Part shown: piece after piece, positions 9,488 to 19,071 of the stretch | Position numbering within the stretch: position 1 is the stretch's first letter | How the letters are laid out: each line of letters begins with the position of its first letter | Origin: Reyranella sp. | GTDB taxonomy: Bacteria > Pseudomonadota > Alphaproteobacteria > Reyranellales > Reyranellaceae | Direction of reading: 5' to 3' | Length of the DNA stretch: 64,000 nucleotides | Assembly (NCBI GenBank): GCA_019750135.1 | Contig: JAIEOV010000062.1 | Location: 62,001-126,000, forward strand | The notes under the pieces: generated by a model | Told to the model about the DNA's origin: nothing | The model's database searches: none | The model's input: only the letters and a program-made list of their open reading frames with translations | Program-made: the position numbers and the translations under genes

Positions 9488-9501
9488 GGGAGGCTCGAAC
9501 C

Positions 9502-10545
9502 ATGAATGTCGCCACCCACGTCGCCAACCATTCCTCGACCACGCCTGCACAGCTCGACCTGATTGGCCGACACATCGACCGGCTGGTCACGGTCGAAGCC
9601 CGCATCTCGCCGACCTCACGCAACGTCATCGTCAATCTCTACGAAGCCGCCTGCGCCGCACAGGGCGGTGGTCCGCTGTCGATGCTGGCTGCTCAGCAGA
9701 TCATGAAGAACCTCGGGCCCGGCAAGGTCGTCTTCATCACCACCGGCGCCGGCGATCCACGCTTCCTTCCCGCCGGCGAAACCGACGGCCCGCCGGGCGT
9801 CGCGGCCCTCGCGCTCGCCATCCATGCCGCGACCGGCGCGGCGCCCCTCCTCTTCACCGAGCAACCGTTCGTCGACAATCTCGCAGCCACGACGCTTGCC
9901 GTCGGGCTCGGCATCCGCGAGCCCGACGTTGCGCTCAAGACCGGCTACACAACGGCGGTCCTGCCGCTTGCCGACGATGCGACCGCGGAGATGCAGGCCA
10001 CCGAGTATCTCGACACCTACAAGCCGGCGATGGTGATCAGTATCGAGAAGATCGGTCCCAACAAGCAGGGTATCGCCCACACCTCGACCGGCACCCCGAC
10101 CGCCAGCAACCGAGCCCGCGCCGAGTGCCTGTTCGACGAAGCGGCGAAGCGTGGCATTCCGTCGCTCGGTATCGGCGACAACGGCAACGAGCTGGGCTTC
10201 GGCCTGATTGCCGACGCGGTCGCCAAGTACAAGCCCAACGGCGAGCGGCTGTGCACGAGGGTGAAGACCGACGTGCTGGTGCCGGCCAACACGTCAAACT
10301 GGGGCGCCTATGCTGTCGAGGCGGCACTGGCCGCGGCCGTCGGCAAGCCCGAGATCATGCACTCGGCCGACATCGAGCGGCGCATGATCGAGGCCTGCGT
10401 CAACGCCAACGGCGTCGACGGCAGCACAGGACGCCACATCCTGGGAGTCGACGGCATGCCGGCCGAGGCCTCGTACGCCATCGTCGCCATGCTGGGCGTC
10501 ATCGTGCGCAACGGCGTGCTGCCGGGTTTCAAACGTGCGTTTTAG
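9502..10545 (+). CDS. D-glutamate cyclase-like protein (DUF4392), copy 2
   Basis: A 347-residue paralogue starting at ATG 9502 behind a GGGGAGG site. It shares TTGAGDP, ETDGPPG and a GIGDNGNELGFG loop with copy 1, plus a VLVPANTSNWGAY segment near the substrate pocket. The loop reads GDNG where copy 1 has GDHG and copy 3 GDGG, so the residue between Asp and Gly varies across the three. The divergence suggests different substrates or a hetero-oligomer rather than simple gene dosage. Confidence 0.85.
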   Translation: MNVATHVANHSSTTPAQLDLIGRHIDRLVTVEARISPTSRNVIVNLYEAACAAQGGGPLSMLAAQQIMKNLGPGKVVFITTGAGDPRFLPAGETDGPPGVAALALAIHAATGAAPLLFTEQPFVDNLAATTLAVGLGIREPDVALKTGYTTAVLPLADDATAEMQATEYLDTYKPAMVISIEKIGPNKQGIAHTSTGTPTASNRARAECLFDEAAKRGIPSLGIGDNGNELGFGLIADAVAKYKPNGERLCTRVKTDVLVPANTSNWGAYAVEAALAAAVGKPEIMHSADIERRMIEACVNANGVDGSTGRHILGVDGMPAEASYAIVAMLGVIVRNGVLPGFKRAF

Positions 10546-10554
10546 GAGAAGTTG

Positions 10555-11583
10555 ATGGCAATTGACGAAATCGTCGGCGATTCGATCGATCGCGCGGTCA
10601 ATATCGAGATGCGCTTCAGCGCCGGGCTGCCGCGCGGCGTCACCTACCCGCTCTACGAGGCCGCGCGCAAGAAGCAGAAGAAGCCGCTGACCTGGCTCGC
10701 CGCCAAGCTCCTGAAGGACAACGTCAAGCCCGGCGACCACGTGTTCGTCGTCACCGGCGCGGGCACGCCTCCCGGCCTGCCCGCCGGCGAGACCGACGGC
10801 CCGCCCGGCGCCGCCGCGATCGCGCGCGCGATCGAAGTCGGACTCGGCGCGAAGCCGATCCTGATCAGCGAAGCGCGCAACATGCCGGCGACCGTCAAGG
10901 CGACCGAGGCAGCGGGCGTCGCTGTCGTCGACGAGGCGCTGTTCAAGCAGCGTCGCTCGGTAGCGCTCGCCATCGACTTCCCGCTCGGCGACGCCGCCGG
11001 CAAGAAAGCTGCCGCCGCTCTGACCAAGAAGTTCAAGCCTGCGGCGATGATCTTCATCGAGAAGGTCGGGCCCAACGTCAACGGCATCTACCATTCGATC
11101 ATGGGAACGCCGCGCACACCCGACAAGATCGCGAGCGCCTATCATCTCGCCGACTACGCCAAGGCCAACGGCATTCCAACGATCGGTGTCGGCGACGGCG
11201 GCAACGAAATCGGCTGCGGCGTCATCAAGGACGCGGTGCGCGACATCCAGCCCTACGGCAAGGACTGCGGCTGCCCCTGCCACGGCGGCGTTGGCACGGT
11301 TACTGAATGCGATGTCCTCGTGTTCGCTGCGGTATCGAATTGGGGCGCTTACGGCATCGCAGCGGCGCTGGCGGGTCACTTGGGGAATCGCGAGGTGCTT
11401 CACGATGAGGCAACTGAGTTGCGCATCGTGCACGCCAGCGTCGCCGGCGGGGCCATGGATGGAGCCTATTCGCGGCTCATCCCCTACGTCGACGGCACGT
11501 CGGATCGCGTGCAGGCGAGCCTGATCACTCTGCTGCATCAGATCGTCGAGAACGGACTGAAGGAATACGACCGAGGTTTCTGA
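10555..11583 (+). CDS. D-glutamate cyclase-like protein (DUF4392), copy 3, Cys-rich insertion
   Basis: A 342-residue third paralogue. An upstream in-frame TTG exists at 10552, but the AGGAG at 10544-10548 is better spaced for the ATG at 10555. Family motifs are present (TGAGTPPGLPAGETDGPPGA and GVGDGGNEIGCG). Between the catalytic loop and the SNWGAYG segment it carries an insertion absent from the other two: Cys238, Cys240, Cys242, His243 and Cys252, with Cys221 just before. A CxCxCH cluster of this kind could bind zinc or an Fe-S centre (inference). Confidence 0.85.
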   Translation: MAIDEIVGDSIDRAVNIEMRFSAGLPRGVTYPLYEAARKKQKKPLTWLAAKLLKDNVKPGDHVFVVTGAGTPPGLPAGETDGPPGAAAIARAIEVGLGAKPILISEARNMPATVKATEAAGVAVVDEALFKQRRSVALAIDFPLGDAAGKKAAAALTKKFKPAAMIFIEKVGPNVNGIYHSIMGTPRTPDKIASAYHLADYAKANGIPTIGVGDGGNEIGCGVIKDAVRDIQPYGKDCGCPCHGGVGTVTECDVLVFAAVSNWGAYGIAAALAGHLGNREVLHDEATELRIVHASVAGGAMDGAYSRLIPYVDGTSDRVQASLITLLHQIVENGLKEYDRGF

Positions 11584-11603
11584 GATCGCACAGGAGGCAG
11601 GGC

Positions 11604-13148
11604 ATGAGGAGGGGAATAACACGCCGCGCATTCGCGGCAGGCACACTGGGCAGCGGGTTGATCCTGGGCAGCGGCGGCGCGCCCGCCATCGCCCAGGGCA
11701 AGCGCGACCTGCGCGTCGGCGTGTGGGGCGGCGAGTTCGGCAATCTCAGCCCCGTCATCCGCTTCGACATCCAGGGAGGCCTCGTCCTCTACAACATCTT
11801 CGACGGGCTGGTGAAAACCGACTTCGCCAAGCGCACCATCGAGCCCAGCCTGGCACTCGAATGGACCAATCCCGATCCGCTGACCTGGCGCATCAAGCTG
11901 CGCGAGGGCGTGAAATGGCAGAAGGGCTTCGGCGAGTTCACCGCCGAGGACGTGGTATACTGCTGGAACTTCCACATCGAGTCGAAGAGCTTCCAGGTCG
12001 GCACCGCTCTCTTCCCCGTCGACAGCGTCAAAGCTGACGGCAAGTACGTGGTCGAGGTCAAGACCAAGCTGCCGTTCGGTGCCTTCCCCGGCGTTACCAT
12101 GGGTTACGGCGGCACCATCATCTCTGCCAAGGCGCACAAGGAGATGGGCAACCAGGCCTACTCGGCGACGCCGGTCGGCAACGGCCCGTTCCAGATCGAG
12201 AGCAAGCGCGGCACCGAGATCACGCTCGTCAAGAACCCGGACTACTGGCAGCCCGGCCTGCCCAAGCTCGACAAGATCGTCTATCGCGCCATCCCCGATT
12301 CGACGACGCGGCTACAGGCGCTGATGAAGAACGAGCTCGACTTCGTGACGCATCCCGATCCGAAGGAGTTGGCTCAGGTCCGCAAGAACACCAACTTCGT
12401 CGTCAATTCGACACCGGGCTGGGAATGGGACTTCCAGCAGTTCAATCTAAAGAACTCCAAGCCCGACGCGCCGTTCCGTAACAAGCTGGTGCGCCAGGCG
12501 ATTTCCTACGCCATCGACCGCGAGGCGATCGTGAAGGAGATCTACTACGGCGAGGCGCTCGCCACCGACAACCAGATCCCGGCCGGCTATCTCGGCTATC
12601 GCGGCCCGATGCTGAAGTATCCGAAGAACGGCGACCTCAAGAAGGCCAAGGAGCTGATGGCCCAGGCCGGCGTGAAGGGCTACGAGGTCGAGGTCATCAC
12701 CTCGGACAAGGACTGGCTGCGCAAGGAGCTCGAGCTGGTGGCCGCGATGGTCAGCCAGATCGGCATCACCTACAAGCTCAAGAACATGGACATGGGCGGC
12801 TACAACAATCTGTGGCTGAACCAGCGCTACGACCAGGTGCTCGAGGACATCACGCTGGTGGCGCCCGATCCCGACGCGACCTGCTGGTGGTTCCTGCACG
12901 GCAAGGGCAACGCCTCGGGGTACGACCTGCCGCTGATGGACGGCATGCTCGACGGCGCACGCAGCGAGCTCGACCAAGGCAAGCGCGAGGGCATGTACCA
13001 CAAGATCGTCGACCACACGCTCGAGGAATGCCCGCTGATCTATCACTGCAACACCAACAACATCCAGGTGTTCAACAAGAACGTGAAGGGTTTCGTGCCG
13101 ACGCCGCAGGAATACATGGAGAGGCTCGACACGGTCGAATGGGGTTGA
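11604..13148 (+). CDS. ABC transporter substrate-binding protein, family 5 (Opp/Dpp type)
   Basis: A 514-residue extracellular peptide/nickel-type binding protein. The N-terminus (MRRGITRRAFAAGTLGSG) has a twin-arginine pattern followed by a hydrophobic stretch and AIAQ, which suggests Tat export to the periplasm. SBP family 5 features include LREGVKWQKGFGEFTAEDVVY and PVGNGPFQIES. It follows copy 3 of the DUF4392 genes by 20 bases with an AGGAGG site, so importer and enzymes form one operon. The ligand is unknown; family members bind peptides, opines, nickel or haem. Confidence 0.92.
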   Translation: MRRGITRRAFAAGTLGSGLILGSGGAPAIAQGKRDLRVGVWGGEFGNLSPVIRFDIQGGLVLYNIFDGLVKTDFAKRTIEPSLALEWTNPDPLTWRIKLREGVKWQKGFGEFTAEDVVYCWNFHIESKSFQVGTALFPVDSVKADGKYVVEVKTKLPFGAFPGVTMGYGGTIISAKAHKEMGNQAYSATPVGNGPFQIESKRGTEITLVKNPDYWQPGLPKLDKIVYRAIPDSTTRLQALMKNELDFVTHPDPKELAQVRKNTNFVVNSTPGWEWDFQQFNLKNSKPDAPFRNKLVRQAISYAIDREAIVKEIYYGEALATDNQIPAGYLGYRGPMLKYPKNGDLKKAKELMAQAGVKGYEVEVITSDKDWLRKELELVAAMVSQIGITYKLKNMDMGGYNNLWLNQRYDQVLEDITLVAPDPDATCWWFLHGKGNASGYDLPLMDGMLDGARSELDQGKREGMYHKIVDHTLEECPLIYHCNTNNIQVFNKNVKGFVPTPQEYMERLDTVEWG

Positions 13149-13186
13149 TGACCTTCTTCTTGCACGTCGGCTCAGGCGCGCAAGCA

Positions 13187-13239
13187 GGCGGAGGGGGCGC
13201 GGGCAGCAATACCCGCTCGCCGATCGCGCCCTCTCCGTC
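13187..13239 (+). other. Stem-loop between the binding-protein and permease genes
   Basis: Bases 13187-13201 pair with 13225-13239 through a 15-base stem that includes two G-U pairs when read as RNA; the loop is 23 bases. No T-run follows, so it is probably not a simple terminator. Stable hairpins after a binding-protein gene commonly protect the upstream mRNA from 3' decay and keep binding protein in excess over permease; that role is inferred here. Confidence 0.6.
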
Positions 13240-13264
13240 GTTCTCTTGCGCTCGGGGCTGAAAC

Positions 13265-14215
13265 ATGTGGCGCTATCTCGGTCGTCGTCTGATTCAGGTC
13301 CCGCTGGTCCTCGTCGTGGTCTCGCTGATGACCTTCCTCATCACGCGTGCAACGCCCGGTGATCCCGTACAAATCATGCTCGGCATGCAGACCTCGAAGG
13401 AGGCAGCCGAGGCGATGCGCAAGGAGTTCAACCTCGACCGTTCACTGCCCGAGCAGTACGTGCTGTGGATCGGCAAGGTCGTCCAGGGGGACCTCGGTCG
13501 CTCGATCCGGCTCAACGACCCCGTGACCAGCCTGTTGGCGGAGCGCCTGCCCGTCAGCCTGCAGCTCGCCGCCTCGGCGATGGCCTTCGCGCTGGTGGTT
13601 TCGATCCCCCTCGGCGTGATCGCAGCCCTGAGACGCAACAGCTGGATCGACTATCTCTGTACCGGCTACACGGTCGCTGGCTTCGCCATTCCCAATTTCG
13701 GGCTGGCGCTGATCCTGATCTACGTCTTCTCCATCCAGCTCGACTGGCTGCCCATCACCGGTATCGGCACCGCCGAGCAGACGAGCGGCGGGCTGTGGAC
13801 CTACGTGAAACCTTTCATCATTCCAGCAATCGCGCTCGGGACGCTGCAGACCGCGATCCTGACGCGCCTCCTGCGCTCCAGCATGATCGACGTCCTGTCG
13901 CAGGACTACATGCGGACCGCGCGCGCCAAGGGGCTGCTGCCCGCGACCATCATCGCGATCCATGCCCTGAAAAACGCAATGATCCCGTTCGTGACCATGG
14001 CTGCCATCCAGTTCGGCTACATGATCGGCATCCAGGTCACCATCGAGTACATCTTCGCCGTACCGGGCATGGGCTCGGCCGTGCTGAACGCCGTGGTCAA
14101 CCGCGACTTCCCGGTCATCCAGGGCTTCACGCTGGTGATCTCGGCCTTCTTCCTGTTCGCCAACATCATGGCGGACCTGTTCTACGCCATGCTCGATCCG
14201 CGCATCCGGTACTAA
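13265..14215 (+). CDS. ABC transporter permease (OppB/DppB type)
   Basis: A 316-residue inner-membrane permease. It starts MWRYLGRRLIQVPLVLVVVS, the standard DppB opening, followed by TRATPGDPVQIMLG. About six membrane segments follow, with the EAA-type cytoplasmic loop at DYMRTARAKGLLPATIIAIH. The ending PVIQGFTLVISAFFLFANIMADLFYAMLDPRIRY is characteristic of the family. It pairs with the next gene to form the membrane channel for the family 5 binding protein. Confidence 0.93.
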   Translation: MWRYLGRRLIQVPLVLVVVSLMTFLITRATPGDPVQIMLGMQTSKEAAEAMRKEFNLDRSLPEQYVLWIGKVVQGDLGRSIRLNDPVTSLLAERLPVSLQLAASAMAFALVVSIPLGVIAALRRNSWIDYLCTGYTVAGFAIPNFGLALILIYVFSIQLDWLPITGIGTAEQTSGGLWTYVKPFIIPAIALGTLQTAILTRLLRSSMIDVLSQDYMRTARAKGLLPATIIAIHALKNAMIPFVTMAAIQFGYMIGIQVTIEYIFAVPGMGSAVLNAVVNRDFPVIQGFTLVISAFFLFANIMADLFYAMLDPRIRY

Positions 14216-14216
14216 G

Positions 14217-15131
14217 ATGGCGCTGGTCGACCCCTCCTCCCCGTCCTCGCCCTACCGCATCACGGGTTCCTTCGTGCTGGCGGCACGGCAGTTCCCACGC
14301 CATCGCGCTGCCATGGCGGGCCTCGTCCTGCTGGTGCTGATCTGCCTCGCCTCGGCACTGGCGCCATGGATCGCGCCCTTCGATCCTGTGCAGATCAAGC
14401 TCAGCGCCAAGCTCAAGCCGCCCTCCTTCGAGCATCTGCTCGGCACCGACCATTTCGGCCGCGACGTCTTCTCCCGCCTGATCTACGGCGGCCGGACCTC
14501 GCTCAGCGTCGGCGTGCTGGTCGTGCTCTTCGCCTTCGTGCTGGGCGTGCCGCTCGGCCTTGCCTCGGGCTACTTCGGAGGCCGCATCGACAACCTTCTG
14601 ATGCGGCTGGTCGACGCTTTCCTCACCTTCCCGCCGCTCCTGCTGGCGGTGGCGCTGGTCGGCCTGCTCGGCCCCGATATCCAGAACGTCATGCTGGCGC
14701 TGGGGCTGGTGCAGGCGCCGGTGCTGGCGCGCATCGTGCGCGGCAGCACCCTCGCCGTGCGCGAGGACGTCTATGTCACCGCCGCCCGCGCCCTCGGCGC
14801 CCGGCCGACGCGTATCGTGCTGTCCCACATCCTGCGCAACGTCGTGTCGCCGATCGTGGTTCAGCTCACCATCGTCTTCTCGGCCGCCGTGGTTGCCGAA
14901 GCCTCGCTCTCCTTCCTGGGTTTCGGCACTCAGCCGCCACAGCCGAGCTGGGGGCGCGACATGAGCGAGGCGCGCCGCTTCCTGGGCGACGCGCCGTGGA
15001 TGTTCATGGCGCCGACCGGGACCATCATGCTCTGCGTGCTCAGCATCAACTTCATGGGCGATGGCCTGCGCGACGCGCTCGACCCGCGCGCTTGGCGTAC
15101 GCGCCGCCAGCTGGCCAAGGGAGAGGGTTGA
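14217..15131 (+). CDS. ABC transporter permease (OppC/DppC type)
   Basis: A 304-residue permease starting one base after the previous stop. A DppC-type N-terminal membrane segment precedes the signature LLGTDHFGRDVFSRLIYGG. The EAA loop is at VYVTAARALGARPTRIVLSH and the C-terminus shows LSFLGFGTQPPQPSWGRDM. Its stop overlaps the start of the next ATPase (TGATG at 15129-15133). Confidence 0.93.
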   Translation: MALVDPSSPSSPYRITGSFVLAARQFPRHRAAMAGLVLLVLICLASALAPWIAPFDPVQIKLSAKLKPPSFEHLLGTDHFGRDVFSRLIYGGRTSLSVGVLVVLFAFVLGVPLGLASGYFGGRIDNLLMRLVDAFLTFPPLLLAVALVGLLGPDIQNVMLALGLVQAPVLARIVRGSTLAVREDVYVTAARALGARPTRIVLSHILRNVVSPIVVQLTIVFSAAVVAEASLSFLGFGTQPPQPSWGRDMSEARRFLGDAPWMFMAPTGTIMLCVLSINFMGDGLRDALDPRAWRTRRQLAKGEG

Positions 15132-16098
15132 TGCCGCTCTTGAGCGTGCGCAACCTGCAGACCCGCTTCGCCACCGACCGCGGCGTCGTGCGCGCCGTCA
15201 ACGGCGTGTCGTTCGACCTCGAGGAAGGCGAGGTGCTGGGCCTGGTCGGCGAAAGCGGCAGCGGCAAGAGCGTGACCGCGCTCTCGATCATGCGCCTGGT
15301 GCCCGAGCCGCCGGGCAGGGTCACGGCCGATTCACTTACGCTGGAAGGTACCGATCTTCTTCGCCTCAGCGAAGCCGAAGCACGCGAGATCAGGGGCTCG
15401 CGCATGGCCATGATCTTCCAGGACCCGATGCGCTCGCTCAATCCGGTCCTGACCATCGGCCGGCAGATGACCGAGGTGCTGCACCGCCACCAGAAGCTCT
15501 CCGGCGCGGCGGCCCGCCGGCGCGCCATCGAGCTGCTGGAGACGGTCGGTATCCCGATGGCCGAGAAGCGGCTCGCCGCCTATCCGCACCAGTTCTCCGG
15601 CGGCATGCGCCAGCGCGTCATGATCGCCATCGCGCTGTCGTGCAATCCGCGGCTCCTGATCGCCGACGAGGCGACGACGGCGCTCGACGTCACCATCCAG
15701 GCGCAGATCATCGATCTCGTGAAGCGCCTGCAGCGCGAGCGCGGCACCTCCGTGATCTGGATCAGCCACGATCTCGGCGTGGTCGCGGGCCTGTGCGACC
15801 GCGTCAACGTCATGTATGCCGGCAACGTCGTGGAGACGGCGCCGATCCGTGAGCTGTTCCAACGGCCGAGCCACGGCTATACGCTGGGGCTCATGGGCTC
15901 GACGCCACGCGTCGACGGCGGCGCCACGGCCCGGCTGACGCCGATCGAAGGCATGCCGCCCAACCTGATTGATCCCATCACGCTCTGCCCGTTCCTGCCG
16001 CGCTGCCGGGTCGCCGTGCCCGCCTGCCGGACGCGGCCGCCCGAACGACGCGAGTTCGGCCCGGGCCACTCGGCCTCCTGCTTGGCGGACCTCGCCAA

Positions 16099-16102
<4 letters not shown>
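15131..16102 (+). CDS. ABC transporter ATP-binding protein (OppD/DppD type)
   Basis: A 323-residue ATPase beginning at the ATG that overlaps the OppC stop by one base. Motifs are Walker A GESGSGKS, Q-loop FQDPMRSLNP, signature FSGGMRQRV, Walker B LLIADEATTALD and WISHDLGVV. Walker B is followed by ADEATT rather than the usual ADEPTT. The C-terminal oligo_HPY region carries CPFLPRCRVAVPAC. It is coupled by ATGA to the OppF-type gene downstream. Confidence 0.93.
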
Positions 16103-17052
<950 letters not shown>

Positions 17053-17089
17053 GGGGGCCACCGCAGGCCGTTTTGACGAGGCCGCGATG

Positions 17090-17105
17090 TGGCAAGCACC
17101 TTGCA
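17090..17105 (+). promoter_or_regulatory. Sigma-54 (-24/-12) promoter candidate
   Basis: TGGCAAGCACCTTGCA matches the consensus TGGCACRNNNNTTGCW at all but one specified position, with exact GG-N10-GC spacing. Taking C17104 as -12 puts transcription start near 17116, 23 bases before the creatininase-family ATG. Sigma-54 promoters need an activator such as NtrC; none is encoded in this window. Confidence 0.6.
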
Positions 17106-17138
17106 CTGAGTGCGCTGCACCATCACGGAGGCTCGTCA

Positions 17139-17957
17139 ATGTCCGGCCGGTTGCGGCGCCTGTGGGTCGAAATGACCACCAAGGACTTCCAGCAGATCGA
17201 CATGTCGGAGGTGATCGCCGTCCTGCCGGTGGCGGCGATCGAGCAGCATGGTCCGCATCTGCCGGTCGAGGTCGATACCGCCATCAATCGCGGTGTCGTG
17301 ACGCGCGCCATGGCATTGCTGCCGCCGGAGCTGCCGGTGACGTTCCTGCCGGCGATGCCCGTCGGCAAATCCAACGAGCACATCTCCTACCCGGGCACAC
17401 TCACCCTGTCCGCCGAGACGTTGATCCGGTTGTGGACCGAGATCGGCGAGAGCGTGGCCCGCGCCGGCGTGCGCAAGCTCGTGCTGTTCAACAGCCACGG
17501 CGGCCAGCCGCAGATCGCCGACATCGTGGCGCGCGACCTGCGCGTACGCCGCGACATGTTCGTGGTCACCGCGAGCACCTACTCGATGGGGCGGCCGGCC
17601 GGTCTCTTTCCCGACAGCGAGCTCAAGCACGGCATCCATGGCGGTTCGGTCGAGACGTCGATCATGATGCACCTGCATCCCGATCTGGTGCGCCGCGAGG
17701 AGCTCGCCAATTTCCGGCCGCGCTCGCTCGACATGGAGGGCGAGTACGAGATCCTGACGCCGGAGGGCAGGATCGGCTTCGGCTGGGAGACCCAGGATCT
17801 CAGCCCGCCGGGCGCCTGCGGCGATGCCACCGACGCCGATGCCGAACGCGGCAAGATGCTGGTCGAGCACGCCGCCGCCCGCTTCGTGAAGCTCCTGGAC
17901 GAGGTCCACCGCTATCCGCTCTCGGCCCTGCGCGCCGGCCCCCTCGGCAAGACCTGA
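17139..17957 (+). CDS. Creatininase-family amidohydrolase
   Basis: A 272-residue creatininase-family protein. The ATG at 17139 follows a CGGAGG site. Metal-site motifs appear in family order: E35-Q-H37-G-P-H40-L-P, Asp46, NSHGG at 118-122 with His120, and HGGSVETS around 167-174 with Glu172. Family members hydrolyse cyclic amides and amidines such as creatinine, or formamide groups in riboflavin/F420 and mycofactocin-type pathways. The length is normal. With its own sigma-54-like promoter and the N-compound importer just downstream, opening of a lactam or cyclic amidine under nitrogen limitation is a reasonable inference. Confidence 0.9.
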   Translation: MSGRLRRLWVEMTTKDFQQIDMSEVIAVLPVAAIEQHGPHLPVEVDTAINRGVVTRAMALLPPELPVTFLPAMPVGKSNEHISYPGTLTLSAETLIRLWTEIGESVARAGVRKLVLFNSHGGQPQIADIVARDLRVRRDMFVVTASTYSMGRPAGLFPDSELKHGIHGGSVETSIMMHLHPDLVRREELANFRPRSLDMEGEYEILTPEGRIGFGWETQDLSPPGACGDATDADAERGKMLVEHAAARFVKLLDEVHRYPLSALRAGPLGKT

Positions 17958-17991
17958 TGAGCAAGAATTAGGCAGAAACCCGCCGCAGGGC

Positions 17992-18007
17992 TGGCACAGC
18001 AATTGCG
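17992..18007 (+). promoter_or_regulatory. Sigma-54 (-24/-12) promoter candidate
   Basis: TGGCACAGCAATTGCG matches TGGCACRNNNNTTGCW except for the final W, with correct GG-N10-GC spacing. With C18006 as -12, transcription would begin near 18018, 22 bases ahead of the binding-protein ATG. It would drive the eight-gene run 18040-26865. Confidence 0.65.
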
Positions 18008-18012
18008 TTTTG

Positions 18013-18033
18013 TTCCTCACCAACGGTGAGGAA
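18013..18033 (+). promoter_or_regulatory. Perfect 9-base dyad over transcription start and ribosome-binding site
   Basis: TTCCTCACC and GGTGAGGAA flank AAC. The right arm contains the GGTGAGG ribosome-binding site of the gene starting at 18040, and the left arm overlaps the predicted sigma-54 start near 18018. It could be a repressor operator at +1, or a hairpin hiding the ribosome-binding site if transcription starts further upstream. Confidence 0.5.
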
Positions 18034-18039
18034 ACAGCG

Positions 18040-19071
18040 ATGACGATGAGCCGATATCGCCTGTCCCGGCGCGCCGCGCTGGGATTGACCGGGGCCACCG
18101 CCGGTTCGGTATTGCTGCCACTGCCGGGGCGTCGGGCCAGTGCGCAGGTGCTGGACAAGGTGAGCTATCAGACCAACTGGCGCGCCCAGGCCGAGCATGG
18201 CGGCTTCTATCAGGCTGTCGCCGCCGGCATCTACAAGAAGCACGGCATCGACTGTGACCTGCGTATGGGCGGACCGCAGATCAGCAACTCGCAGCTCCTG
18301 ATGGGCGGCCGCGTCGACATCATCATGTCGAGCGGCCTGGAGGCCTTGAACTACGCCAGGGAGGACCTGCCGTTCCTCTGCATCGGTGCCATCTTTCAGA
18401 AGGACCCGCAGGTCCTGATCGCCCACCCCGGCGTCGGCAACGACGGCTTCGACAAGCTCAAGGGCAAGACCATCCTGGTCGGCGCCAGCGGACGGGTCAC
18501 CTATTGGCCATTCCTCAGGGCCAAGTACGGCTATTCCGACGACCAGATGAAGCCCTACACCTTCAATCTCGCGCCCTTCCTTGCCGACAAGAACCTGGTG
18601 CAGCAGGGCTTCGTCTCGTCGGAGCCCTTCGCCATCCGGCAAGCCGGCGTCGACCCGGTGGTGATGCTGATCGCCGACGCGGGCTTCGAGAACTACAACA
18701 CCACCTTGGCGACCTCGCGGAGGTTCGCGAGCGAGAAGCCTGACGTCGTCCAACGCTTCGTCAATGCCACTCTCGAAGGCTGGTCCCAGTATCTCAAGGG
18801 CGGACCGGCCATCGAGGCCGCCAATGCCCTGATCAAGAGGGACAATCCGGATATGACCGACGACAAGATCGCCTATGCGATCAAGGTCATGAACGAAAAC
18901 GGCATCGTCGCCTCGGGTGACGCGTTGACGCTCGGCATCGGCGCCATGACCGACGCGCGCTGGGCCCGCTTCTATGCCTCGATGGCCGACGTCGGCGTGC
19001 TGCCGCCAGGTGTCGACCCAAAGAAGGGCTACTCGCTGGAGTTCGTCAACAAGGGCGTGGGCAAGGCGTGA
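18040..19071 (+). CDS. ABC transporter substrate-binding protein, THI5/NMT1 type
   Basis: A 343-residue binding protein. The ATG at 18040 is preferred over an in-frame TTG at 18010 because of the GGTGAGG site. The N-terminus RLSRRAALGLTGATAGS looks like a Tat signal. The mature start, QTNWRAQAEHGGFYQAVAAG, is characteristic of the THI5/NMT1 family, which includes receptors for thiamine pyrimidine precursors, riboflavin and other heterocycles. It is co-transcribed with an ATPase, a permease and a cytosine-deaminase-like enzyme, which favours a nitrogen heterocycle as ligand. Confidence 0.9.
   Translation: MTMSRYRLSRRAALGLTGATAGSVLLPLPGRRASAQVLDKVSYQTNWRAQAEHGGFYQAVAAGIYKKHGIDCDLRMGGPQISNSQLLMGGRVDIIMSSGLEALNYAREDLPFLCIGAIFQKDPQVLIAHPGVGNDGFDKLKGKTILVGASGRVTYWPFLRAKYGYSDDQMKPYTFNLAPFLADKNLVQQGFVSSEPFAIRQAGVDPVVMLIADAGFENYNTTLATSRRFASEKPDVVQRFVNATLEGWSQYLKGGPAIEAANALIKRDNPDMTDDKIAYAIKVMNENGIVASGDALTLGIGAMTDARWARFYASMADVGVLPPGVDPKKGYSLEFVNKGVGKA

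Noticed and set aside
11538..12137. Long minus-strand frames opposite the Opp receptor, and similar frames elsewhere
   Set aside because: High GC leaves many antisense frames open; these lack domains, ribosome-binding sites and sensible neighbours.
13187..13239. Rho-independent terminator between Opp receptor and permease genes
   Set aside because: No T-run follows the stem and the permease needs the same transcript; listed as a stem-loop instead.
17106..17135. NtrC-type enhancer site near the creatininase promoter
   Set aside because: GTGC and TGCACC pieces occur but do not form the TGCACC-N5-GGTGCA dyad, and they lie downstream of the -12 box.
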